DNA from: Crossiella cryophila
Lineage (GTDB): Bacteria > Actinomycetota > Actinomycetes > Mycobacteriales > Pseudonocardiaceae
Assembly: GCF_014204915.1 (NCBI RefSeq)
Contig: NZ_JACHMH010000001.1
Location: 1,302,001-1,366,000, forward strand
Length of the DNA: 64,000 bases
Direction: 5' to 3'
Shown here: in pieces, positions 37,717-45,388 of the stretch
Layout: every line of letters starts with the position of its first letter
Numbering within the stretch: position 1 is the stretch's first letter
The notes under the pieces: generated by a model
Database searches by the model: none
The model's input: only the letters and a program-made list of their open reading frames with translations
Told to the model about the DNA's origin: nothing
Program-made: the position numbers and the translations under genes

Positions 37717-39143
37717 GCGCAGAAGTAGAGGGGCACCTCGTCCCCGCCGCGGACGAGGTGCCCCTCGCTACCACCGTGTTTCGCTCTCCCGAGCGTGAGC
37801 GATCTCCGGTGGTACTTCTTCGTTCCCCCTACGATCAGCGGCTAAACCACGCCGAGGCAAAAAGTTGGGCGAGCCGGGGTTTTGCCTGCGTAACGGCTGA
37901 TACCCGGGGCAGATTCGGCTCCGGCGGCACCTTCCTGCCGTACGCGCACGAACGCTCCGACGGGGCCACCCTGCTCGACTGGGTACACGCCCAGGACTTC
38001 TGCGACGGCCGGGTCCTGCTCGCCGGCGCCTCCTACGGTGCCTACTGCGCCCTGGTCACCGCCGCCGCCCGCACCGCCCCGGTAGCCGGGGTGATCGCCG
38101 CCGTCCCGGCCATGGGCCCCGGCGAAACCGCCCGCGACCCCGGCGGCGCGGCCAGGCTGGCCTGCCGCGCGGGCTGGTGGTCCGAACACGGCGGCACCGG
38201 CCGGCCCCGCCCACCGGCCGACCTCGACCTCACCCACCTGCCCGTCCGCGACCTGGTCGACCAGCCCGGCTGGCCCGAACTCTGGTCCGCCCCCCGCCGC
38301 GGCCCACTCTGGTCCGAACTCCCGCACTGCGAGGTCCCCCTGCTCGCCATCGGCGGCGTGCACGACCCCTTCGCCGCCGACACCGCCGAACTGGCCGCGA
38401 CCTGGGGCGGCCCGTCCCGCCTGGTCCTGGGCCCTTGGGGCCACCTCCTGGACAGCCACGCCCCGGGCGCCGCCCTGGCAGGTAAACGGATCGGCGCGCT
38501 CTACCTGGCCTTCGCCCACGCCGCCCTCGCCGACACCCAGACCGGTCACCGCGCCTGGATCGCCACCGGCGACCACTGGTCCCACTGGCCCACCGGCACC
38601 GGCCCCACCCACCAGCTGTCCGTGGCCCGCGGCGTGTTCACCGCCGACCCCACGAACCCGTTCCCCTCCCGCGCCCCCGCCGCCGACCTGGGCATCGACG
38701 CCAACCGCCCGGACCGTGCCCTGCTGCACTCCGCCCCGCTGCCCGGCGGCGTGCTGCGTGGCCGGATCGGCGTCCGGCTGCGGCTGCGCGCGGACACCCC
38801 GGACAACGACTGGCTGCTCCGACTGTCCACAGTGGAGGACAACCGGCAGCTCGCGCACGTGATCTTCCGCGACACCGCCCCACCCGGCCACCCGGTCGAG
38901 CGCACCGCCGAGCTGGGCCCACTCGGCGTCGAGCTGCCGCCGGGAACCCGGCTGCGGCTGGAGATCGCCGGCCACCACTGGCCCCGGCACGCCCGCAACC
39001 CGCACACCGGCGTGGACCCGGTCGACGCGATCGAGCTGCGCCCCAGCCGCCGCGAGGTCCTGGCAGCCGAGTTCACCCTGCCCCTGGCCACGGCCACCGA
39101 CGCGGTGGCCGCGGCGAACCTGATCGAGGAGGTGGTCCGGTGA
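37713..39143 (+). CDS. S15/CocE-NonD family alpha/beta hydrolase, possible leader peptidase
   Basis: 476 residues. Alpha/beta hydrolase core with nucleophile elbow GASYGAY (about residue 110), the acid in IGGVHDPF and the catalytic His in GPWGHLLDSH; the C-terminal ~170 residues form the jelly-roll domain of Xaa-Pro dipeptidyl-peptidase/CocE proteins. The catalytic triad is intact. In the operon it sits between the leader-binding protein and YcaO, with 4-bp overlaps on both sides. The precursor has Leu-Pro immediately before HNSASHSN, so removal of a Leu-Pro dipeptide or cleavage after Pro is an attractive role; an esterase or amidase role is also possible. Confidence 0.75.
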   Translation: MSAEVEGHLVPAADEVPLATTVFRSPERERSPVVLLRSPYDQRLNHAEAKSWASRGFACVTADTRGRFGSGGTFLPYAHERSDGATLLDWVHAQDFCDGRVLLAGASYGAYCALVTAAARTAPVAGVIAAVPAMGPGETARDPGGAARLACRAGWWSEHGGTGRPRPPADLDLTHLPVRDLVDQPGWPELWSAPRRGPLWSELPHCEVPLLAIGGVHDPFAADTAELAATWGGPSRLVLGPWGHLLDSHAPGAALAGKRIGALYLAFAHAALADTQTGHRAWIATGDHWSHWPTGTGPTHQLSVARGVFTADPTNPFPSRAPAADLGIDANRPDRALLHSAPLPGGVLRGRIGVRLRLRADTPDNDWLLRLSTVEDNRQLAHVIFRDTAPPGHPVERTAELGPLGVELPPGTRLRLEIAGHHWPRHARNPHTGVDPVDAIELRPSRREVLAAEFTLPLATATDAVAAANLIEEVVR

Positions 39144-40507
39144 GCCTGCCGCCGGAGACCATGGTCGACCCGCTCACCGGCATCGTGCGCCGGTTCGTCG
39201 ACGTCGCGCCGGTGCCCGGACTGCCGCACCGCTACCGCGGCGTCACCGCCGAGGTCTCCGACGCCCGCCGCCTGGGCGCCTGGCCCGCGGACCGGGTCAG
39301 CCTGGGCACCACCTTCGGCGACGTCGAAGGCGCCAGGGTCGCCGCCCTTGGCGAGGCCGTCGAACGCTACTGCGGCAACCGCCTGCCCCCACTCGACGAT
39401 CCCCGCCTGCGCCGCACCACCGCGGCCACCCTGGCCGCCGAGGGCCACCGCCACTTCGGCCCCGCCGACTTGCCGTTCTTCGCCCCCTGGCAACACCGCG
39501 AACCCGGCTTCCCGTACCAGGAATTCACCCCGGACACCGAGCTGCTGTGGACCCGCGGCGAGGAGGACGGCGACCCCTGCTGGCTGCCCGCCTCCTGGGT
39601 CTACCTCAACTACTTCACCGGCGAACGCAGGCGGGAACCCCGCCTGCACCACCTCAACTACGCAGGCATCGCCACCGGCGCGGACGCCCCCGACGCCCAC
39701 CGCCGCGGCCTGCTCGAACTCCTGGAACGCGACGCCCTGGAACTCTGGTGGCACCTGGACGCCCCCAGCAGAGGCATCGCCCTGGACTCGGTCCCCGGCC
39801 TGCGAGCCGACCTCGCCGGCACCCGCCTCAAGATCCACCTGGTCGAACTCCCCACCGAACACCCGGTCGCCTGCGTCGCCGCGGTGGCCATCGACGAGGA
39901 GACCGGCATCGTCGCCGGCGGCGGCGCGGCCCGCTTCGACCCGGCCGAGGCCTGCGCCAAGGCCGCCATGGAAGCCATCCACACCTGGGTCTTCACCCTG
40001 GGCCTGCTCGAACCCGACGGCTGGGTCTTCGACACGATCAAAGCCGGCATCCTGGCCAAGGGCCTGTACCTGGACCACCGCGCCGACCGCCACTACCGCG
40101 ACAACGCCGGCCCCCACTTCGCCCGAGTCCGCGACCTGGGCGCCCAACCCCAGATCTGGCTCGACCCCAGAACCCAGGAATCCCTGCTCCACCGCTTCAC
40201 CAACCCCGGCACCCACATCACCGCCGCCGACCTCCCCGTCGGCACCTTCCCCGAACTCCAGGAAAGCCTCCGCGCCCAAGGCTGCCGGGTGGCCACCGTC
40301 GACCTGACCACCCCGGACGTCGCGGAAACCCCGTGGCGAGTCCTCCGGGTCGCCGCCACCGGCCTGGTCCCCAACGCCCCGGCGGCCTTCCGCTACCTCG
40401 GCCTGCCCCGCTGGCGCGAGGTACAGCGCGCCCGCGGCTGGGCCCCGGCAGCCAGTCCACTGGCCGGTCCGGAGGGCCTGGTCCTGGACCCGCCCCCGTT
40501 CCTGTGA
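39140..40507 (+). CDS. YcaO-domain cyclodehydratase
   Basis: 455 residues. ATP/Mg-binding residues typical of YcaO are visible: ALGEAVERYCGN (about residue 73), ELLERDALELWWH (about 190) and EACAKAAMEAIHTWVF (about 270). The C-terminus ends in DPPPFL, the proline-rich tail characteristic of azoline-forming YcaO enzymes. It would phosphorylate backbone amides of the precursor and form oxazolines from Ser. It is a stand-alone D protein, its C-type partner being the protein encoded at 36928. ATG overlaps the hydrolase stop, and its stop overlaps the dehydrogenase start. Confidence 0.88.
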   Translation: MSLPPETMVDPLTGIVRRFVDVAPVPGLPHRYRGVTAEVSDARRLGAWPADRVSLGTTFGDVEGARVAALGEAVERYCGNRLPPLDDPRLRRTTAATLAAEGHRHFGPADLPFFAPWQHREPGFPYQEFTPDTELLWTRGEEDGDPCWLPASWVYLNYFTGERRREPRLHHLNYAGIATGADAPDAHRRGLLELLERDALELWWHLDAPSRGIALDSVPGLRADLAGTRLKIHLVELPTEHPVACVAAVAIDEETGIVAGGGAARFDPAEACAKAAMEAIHTWVFTLGLLEPDGWVFDTIKAGILAKGLYLDHRADRHYRDNAGPHFARVRDLGAQPQIWLDPRTQESLLHRFTNPGTHITAADLPVGTFPELQESLRAQGCRVATVDLTTPDVAETPWRVLRVAATGLVPNAPAAFRYLGLPRWREVQRARGWAPAASPLAGPEGLVLDPPPFL

Positions 40508-41478
40508 CCGCGATCGAACAGGCTCTCACCGCAGCCTGGACCGGCGCCGACCCCGGCCCCACCATCCTGGAGAACTGGCCACCCAGCCGCCGCCGCTTCC
40601 CACCAGGCCCGGCCCAGGACCTCCCACGCCACCCCACCCCCGGCCTCGGCGCGCTACTCGACCTCTCCCTGGCAGGCGACCCGGCACGCAAGGTCGGCGG
40701 CGTCCGCCTCCGCCGGGTCCCCTCAGCGGGCGGCCGCTACCCCGTCAACGCCTACCTGGGCCCCGCCTACTACGACCCCATCACCCACACCCTGCACGGC
40801 CCCCCGGCCAACACCATCACCCTTGCCCTGCAACCACAACGCACCACCTGGCGCTACGGCCCCCGCGCCCTCCCCGTCCTCCTGCTAGACCTCGGCCACG
40901 CCCTCGCCGCCATCCTCACCGCCGCCCACACCCTCGGCATCCCCGCCAAAGCCACCTTCACCCCACAACCCCCACGCCACGGCGAATACCCACTCGCAAC
41001 AGTCCACTTAGGACTGTCCACAGGCGAGCAACCCGAAAGCCCAACCCCGGCCCCCCTCCCGGACCCACCCGCCCTGCCCCTGATCGAAGCCGCCCTCACC
41101 GAACTGAGCACCCACCCAGCCACCCCCTTGCCCTGGCAACCCCCCGCCGTCACCCCGGAAACCCTGCGCACCCGCCACACCGCCCCCTGGCCAACCCGCG
41201 GCCCGATCTCCTTGCCGGAGCACGGACTCATCGCGATCCGGCCAACCGCGGAACTGGCTGGCAGCTCGTGCGGGCAACCGGAACTCGCCAAGGCCGAACT
41301 CCTGCTCCTGGCCACCGGCGAGCCCGAACCGCTGAACTTCGTGCGGGCGGGGATGGCTGTGCATCGGGCCTGGTTGCTGGCCACCGCCGCGGGGTTGTCG
41401 GTCCGGCCGGTGGGGTGCTGGATCCGGGCCTGGCACGGAGGCCAGCGCGTGTTGCACGCGCTGGCCGTCGGGCCTTAG
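40504..41478 (+). CDS. SagB-type azoline dehydrogenase (nitroreductase fold)
   Basis: 324 residues. The FMN-binding SAGGRYPVNAYLG near residue 78 is the signature of SagB/McbC-type dehydrogenases, and the N-terminal RHPTPGLGALLDLSLA fits the family; a second, more diverged half of the fold follows (GEPEPLNFVRAGMAVHRAWLLATAAGL). It would oxidise azolines to azoles with FMN, so the final product should be oxazole- rather than oxazoline-bearing. The Pro-rich middle (residues ~175-205) may be a linker. GTG start overlaps the YcaO stop. It ends convergently with the AztD-like gene, 4-bp overlap. Confidence 0.78.
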   Translation: MTAIEQALTAAWTGADPGPTILENWPPSRRRFPPGPAQDLPRHPTPGLGALLDLSLAGDPARKVGGVRLRRVPSAGGRYPVNAYLGPAYYDPITHTLHGPPANTITLALQPQRTTWRYGPRALPVLLLDLGHALAAILTAAHTLGIPAKATFTPQPPRHGEYPLATVHLGLSTGEQPESPTPAPLPDPPALPLIEAALTELSTHPATPLPWQPPAVTPETLRTRHTAPWPTRGPISLPEHGLIAIRPTAELAGSSCGQPELAKAELLLLATGEPEPLNFVRAGMAVHRAWLLATAAGLSVRPVGCWIRAWHGGQRVLHALAVGP

Positions 41479-42761
41479 CGACCCACCAGGTCCGCGTGCC
41501 GGACCCCGGGCTCCCACACCGCCACCGACCCGCCGCCGGTCAGCGCGGTGGGCAGCTTCAGCGTGCCGCGGATCCGCCTGCCCGCGGTGTCCACCACATC
41601 CACCCGCCCCTGACCGCCCGCGGTCACGAACGCCCGCCCGCCGTCATCGGTCAGCGCGACCCGCCGTCCCTGCGCGCTGAACGGCTCCGTACCGCCCTGC
41701 GGCCCACCCGGCAGCGTCCCCAGGTCGACCCGCCCGGTCACCTTCGCGGTGCCCAGGTCCACCAGCACCAGTTCATCGGTGCGGCCGCCCTGCACCACGT
41801 ACCCGGCCAGGCTGTCGGACAGGCCGAAGCGGTACAGGTAGCCGGTGCCAAGGGGGATCCGGTGGGCTTCGCCGGTGGTCGCGTTGGTCAGGTAGGCGTC
41901 CTCGGTCCACTGGGTCCAGTCGGTGGCGCGGTCGTCGCGGACGTAGCTGGCCACGGTGCGGCTGTCGTCGGCCAGGCGCAGGTAGAAGGCGCGGCCGCCG
42001 GTGCGGCCGGAGATGTTCCATGGCACCGTGCGGGCGGGGCCGAAGGTGCCGTCGGGGTGGGTGGGCAGCAGGTCGAGGCCGCGTTCGGTGGCGGCGGCGA
42101 TCACCCGGTGCCGGGCGGAGAACGCCTCGCCGTGGCCGTGCGCGCCGATCTCGGCCGAGCGGGCGGGGGACAGCGGCGCCTCGCCGGTGTGCGCCAGCAG
42201 GGCGCGGCGGGGGAAGGCCTGGACCGCGGCGGGGTCGTCGTTGCGCAGCAGGACCGAGTCGGTGGCGGCGTCGATGAGCACCCCCGGCTCACCGGCGGCC
42301 ACCGGGACCTCCTTGGTCTGCCAGGTCCGCAGGTCCACCACGGTGAGGTGGGCGCCCTCCGCGTGCGGGGCGGCCGGTTCCTCGTGTTCGTGGTGGGCGG
42401 CGCTGCTGACCACCGCGTAGCCGCCTGCCGGGTCCACGGTCAGGTGTGCGACCTCGCCGTCCACCGGCGCGGTGCCCAGCACCTTCGGCGTGCCGCTGAG
42501 CTGCAGCACCACCAGGGCGTGGTTGCGGTCGTCGACGAAGATCGCGCGGCCGTCCGGCAGGGTCACCACGCCCGCGTGGTCGTTGAGCACCCGGTCGGGC
42601 AGTGAGCCGGTCACCCGACCGGTGGCCGGGTCGAGCACGTGCACGGTGGCCGCGTGCTGGTCGGCCACCAGCACCCGGGCCCCGGACGGGGCCGCGACCG
42701 CGGGTGCGGCTGACGCGGTCATGGCTAACGCCGCCGCCACCGCGGTGAGGGATTTCAGCAT
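41475..42761 (-). CDS. aztD: AztD-like zinc metallochaperone, exported beta-propeller
   Basis: 428 residues. Sec signal peptide at the N-terminus (cleavage near AVAA-PSG). The mature part is built of about seven repeats of the type G-A-x-V-x-V-x-D-L, a beta-propeller. A His/Glu-rich loop, AAHHEHEEPAAPHAEGAH (about residue 120), is a likely zinc site as in the AztD chaperones that pass zinc to AztC binding proteins. No AztABC genes are visible; the FecB-type importer is the nearest uptake system. A Zur-like box overlaps its predicted promoter. Other secreted propellers are the alternative, but the His loop plus the box make AztD the best call. Confidence 0.72.
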   Translation of the reverse strand: MLKSLTAVAAALAMTASAAPAVAAPSGARVLVADQHAATVHVLDPATGRVTGSLPDRVLNDHAGVVTLPDGRAIFVDDRNHALVVLQLSGTPKVLGTAPVDGEVAHLTVDPAGGYAVVSSAAHHEHEEPAAPHAEGAHLTVVDLRTWQTKEVPVAAGEPGVLIDAATDSVLLRNDDPAAVQAFPRRALLAHTGEAPLSPARSAEIGAHGHGEAFSARHRVIAAATERGLDLLPTHPDGTFGPARTVPWNISGRTGGRAFYLRLADDSRTVASYVRDDRATDWTQWTEDAYLTNATTGEAHRIPLGTGYLYRFGLSDSLAGYVVQGGRTDELVLVDLGTAKVTGRVDLGTLPGGPQGGTEPFSAQGRRVALTDDGGRAFVTAGGQGRVDVVDTAGRRIRGTLKLPTALTGGGSVAVWEPGVRHADLVGR

Positions 42762-42770
42762 GTCGTCCTA

Positions 42771-42794
42771 CCTCCTGAAGGTCACTTCAGGAGG
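42771..42794 (-). promoter_or_regulatory. Hairpin enclosing the aztD ribosome binding site
   Basis: A perfect 10-bp inverted repeat (42771-42780 and 42785-42794, 4-base loop). On the minus strand its downstream arm ends in AGGAGG, the ribosome binding site, 9 nt before the ATG. The upstream arm is an exact anti-SD sequence. If transcription starts near 42790, as the predicted promoter implies, only about 6 bp of the stem would be present in the RNA. Confidence 0.65.
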
Positions 42795-42796
42795 GG

Positions 42797-42825
42797 ACGA
42801 TAATCATTTTCAATTAGCCTGACAA
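42797..42825 (-). promoter_or_regulatory. aztD promoter with overlapping Zur-like box
   Basis: On the minus strand: -35 TTGTCA (42820-42825), 17-bp spacer, -10 TATCGT (42797-42802). The box TGAAAATGATTATCG (42798-42812) occupies the spacer and -10, so a bound repressor would block polymerase. It is the best match of the three boxes to the Zur consensus; only two of seven arm positions are asymmetric. Confidence 0.68.
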
Positions 42826-42829
42826 TGGG

Positions 42830-43381
42830 TCAGAGATACTGCCCACCGCCGCCGCCGAGGTGCCCGCCCTCGGTCTCGCCGCCCTTGCCCGGCGGCAGCG
42901 CGCCCCTGCGCATCTGCTCCAGCTGCACCCGCGCGGCCATCTGCTGGGCGAACAACGCGGTCTGGATGCCGTGGAAGAGCCCCTCCAGCCAGCCGACCAG
43001 CTGGGCCTGGGCGATCCGCAGCTCCGCGTCCGATGGCGTCACGTCGTCGTTGAACGGCAGCGACAGCCGCTCCAGCTCGTCCCGCAGTTCGGGCGCCAGG
43101 CCCTGCTCCAGCTCGGTGATCGAGGACTTGTGGATCTCCCGCAGGCGGTTGCGGCTCGCCTCGTCCAGCGGCGCGGCCCGCACCTCCTCGAGCAGCTGCT
43201 TGATCATGGTGCCGATCCGCATGACCTTGGCAGGCTGCTCGACCATGTCACTCACATCGTTCCCCGGCTGCTCCCCGTCACCGTCGGTGACCGAGGCGCC
43301 GAACGGGAGCGCGGTGCCGATGGGCGTGCCGTCCGGTCCGATGACCACGACCTGCTGCTCGCTGTCGTTGGGCTGGTTCAT
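42830..43381 (-). CDS. bpa: Bacterial proteasome activator Bpa (Rv3780-like)
   Basis: 183 residues, close to Rv3780. Helical core (VSDMVEQPAKVMRIGTMIKQ and the following long helices) and the C-terminal GQYL motif that docks into the 20S proteasome alpha ring and opens it without ATP. The ATG at 43381 follows GAGG by 7 nt; the open frame runs 62 codons upstream but into the promoter region of the divergent gene. In M. tuberculosis bpa borders the Wzt/GlfT1/Wzm genes; here the metallophore island separates them. Confidence 0.92.
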   Translation of the reverse strand: MNQPNDSEQQVVVIGPDGTPIGTALPFGASVTDGDGEQPGNDVSDMVEQPAKVMRIGTMIKQLLEEVRAAPLDEASRNRLREIHKSSITELEQGLAPELRDELERLSLPFNDDVTPSDAELRIAQAQLVGWLEGLFHGIQTALFAQQMAARVQLEQMRRGALPPGKGGETEGGHLGGGGGQYL

Positions 43382-43504
43382 GTGCACATCCTCGCTCGCC
43401 TTGGTGGCCGAATGCGACCCGGATACCCCGAACCGTCGCCTACCCGCGGTCACCAGGTAACCCCGGGGTTCAGGCGATTTGGCGTCCTCCGTACGGTGTC
43501 TTTC

Positions 43505-44704
43505 ATGGCGTACGACGTCGCTCGGGTACGGGGCTTGTTCCCCGCGCTGGGCGACGGGTGGGTCCACCTCGATTCACCAGCGGGTATGCAGGTACCCGAA
43601 CAGGTGGCGACCGCGGTATCCACCGCGTTGCGCGCCCCGGTGTCCGGGCCGGGCGGAATATTTCCGGCCTCACAGCGGGCAGAGGCGATCGTGGACGCGG
43701 CCCGTCGCTCCGTAGCCGACCTGGTCGGCTGCGACCCGGCCGGCGTGGTCCTCGGACCCAGTTCCGCCGTCCTGCTGCAACGCCTCGCCGACGCCCTCGG
43801 CGAAGCCTGGATGCTCGGCGACGAAGTGGTCGTCTCCCGGCTCGACCACCCCGGCAACGTCTCACCCTGGGTACGCGCCGCACAGCGCGCGGGCGGCAGC
43901 GTGCGCTGGGGCGAGATCGACATCGAGACCTGCGAACTGCCCGCCTGGCAGTACGACGGACTGATCACCGGCAGCACCAAGGCGGTGGCCATCACCGCCG
44001 CCTCCGGCGCCGTCGGCACCCGCCCTGACGTCCGGCACGTGGCCAACGCGGCCCGCAAACACGGCGCCCTGGTCGTGGTCGACGCCTCCTCCGCCGCCCC
44101 GTTCGTGCCGCTGGACGTGCTGTCCATGGGCGCGGACGTGGTCGCCGTGTCCGCCTCCGCCTGGGGCGGCCCGCCGGTGGGCGCACTCGCCTTCCGGGAC
44201 GCCAGCCTGCTCGACCGGCTGCCCTCGGCCGCCCTCGAACACGGCGCCCGCGGCCCGGAACGCCTCGAACTCGGCCCGCACGCCTACCCGCTGCTGGCCG
44301 GACTCGTCTCCTCAGTGGACTACCTGGCCGGACTCGACGACGCCGCCATCGGCCCGCGCCGGGAACGCCTGCTCACCTCACTCGGCTCGGTCAAGGCATA
44401 CCAGGCCGGCCTGCTGGCCAACCTGATCAACGAGCTGCGCTCGATGCGGCACGTCATGGTCATCGGCGACGCCATGCGCAGGGTGCCCTCCCTCGCCTTC
44501 ACCATCACCGGCGCCAAAGCCTGGGAGGCGGTGGAACATCTGGCCGAACGCGGGGTGTGCGCCTTCCACGACTCCGGGCACAATGGCGTCTTCGCCGCAC
44601 TCGGGGTCGGCGAGGTCGGTGGCGCGATCCGGGTCGGTCTGGCCCACTACACCAACGCGGCCGAGGTTGATCAGTTGGTGCGCGCGGTCGCCGAACTGCG
44701 CTGA
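43505..44704 (+). CDS. Cysteine-desulfurase-like (aminotransferase class V fold) protein lacking the PLP lysine
   Basis: 399 residues, Rv3778c-like in type and location. The fold type I outline is clear: LDSPAGMQVPEQV at the start, GPSSAVLLQRLA, VVDASSAAPFVPLDV with the cofactor Asp, then VSASAWGGPPVGALAF. In active relatives this last motif is S-A-H-K-x-x-G-P; here the His-Lys pair reads Ser-Ala, so the Schiff-base lysine is absent. It may be a non-PLP or non-catalytic member. A -10-like TACGGT lies 7 nt before the ATG, suggesting a leaderless transcript. Divergent from bpa. Confidence 0.75.
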   Translation: MAYDVARVRGLFPALGDGWVHLDSPAGMQVPEQVATAVSTALRAPVSGPGGIFPASQRAEAIVDAARRSVADLVGCDPAGVVLGPSSAVLLQRLADALGEAWMLGDEVVVSRLDHPGNVSPWVRAAQRAGGSVRWGEIDIETCELPAWQYDGLITGSTKAVAITAASGAVGTRPDVRHVANAARKHGALVVVDASSAAPFVPLDVLSMGADVVAVSASAWGGPPVGALAFRDASLLDRLPSAALEHGARGPERLELGPHAYPLLAGLVSSVDYLAGLDDAAIGPRRERLLTSLGSVKAYQAGLLANLINELRSMRHVMVIGDAMRRVPSLAFTITGAKAWEAVEHLAERGVCAFHDSGHNGVFAALGVGEVGGAIRVGLAHYTNAAEVDQLVRAVAELR

Positions 44705-44725
44705 GCCGGGCCGCATGGAGGCTGG

Positions 44726-45388
44726 TTGAACGACTCGCTCGCGCGGGCCATGGGCGACCTGGCCGCCTGGCACAAGCTCGCGCCGCTGCTCACCGAGTAC
44801 CTGCCCTTCGGCGACGCCTCACTGCGCCCGTCCGGGCTGACCGCCGTGCTGGACGAGGCCATGATCGGCAACCGGACCGTGCTGCTGGAATGCGGCAGCG
44901 GCTCCTCCTCGGTGGTGGTGGCCCGGATGCTGGCCCGCCGCGGCTTCGGCCACCTGCTCTCGCTCGAACACGACGAGCGCTGGGCCGCCTTCGTCAACAC
45001 CCAGCTCCGCCGGGAGGGCCTGCACCAGATCGCCAGGGTGGTGCACACCCCGCTCAGCGGTCACCCGGCCGCGGTCGGCGCACTGCACTGGTACACCCCG
45101 CAGCTCGTGCACGACGAGGTGATGGCCTACGTCGACCGCTTCGGCCTGGTGGACCTGCTGCTGGTGGACGGCCCGCCTGCCTTCGAACCGGGCAAGGACC
45201 TGGCTCGCTACCCGGCGCTGCCGGTGCTGCGCTGGGCCCTCGCCCCCGGCGCGACCATCCTGCTCGACGACGTCGACCGGCCAGGCGAGCTGACCGTGCT
45301 CACCCGCTGGCAGGAGCAGTTCGGGCTGCGCTTCCGCGCCGACCCGACCGGCTCCCGCCTGGCCATCGGCGTGATGGACCCCGGCTAG
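44726..45388 (+). CDS. Class I SAM-dependent methyltransferase-like protein
   Basis: 220 residues starting with TTG, with GGAGG 4 bp upstream. Motif I LLECGSGSSSVVVARML (about residue 53), the acidic LSLEHDE at the end of strand 2, LLLVDGPPA at motif IV and ILLDDVDRPGE. The arrangement resembles O-methyltransferase-like proteins acting on small molecules or sugars. Substrate unknown. It follows the PLP-fold gene by 21 bp in the same direction and meets the SDR gene tail to tail with a 4-bp overlap. Confidence 0.72.
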   Translation: MNDSLARAMGDLAAWHKLAPLLTEYLPFGDASLRPSGLTAVLDEAMIGNRTVLLECGSGSSSVVVARMLARRGFGHLLSLEHDERWAAFVNTQLRREGLHQIARVVHTPLSGHPAAVGALHWYTPQLVHDEVMAYVDRFGLVDLLLVDGPPAFEPGKDLARYPALPVLRWALAPGATILLDDVDRPGELTVLTRWQEQFGLRFRADPTGSRLAIGVMDPG

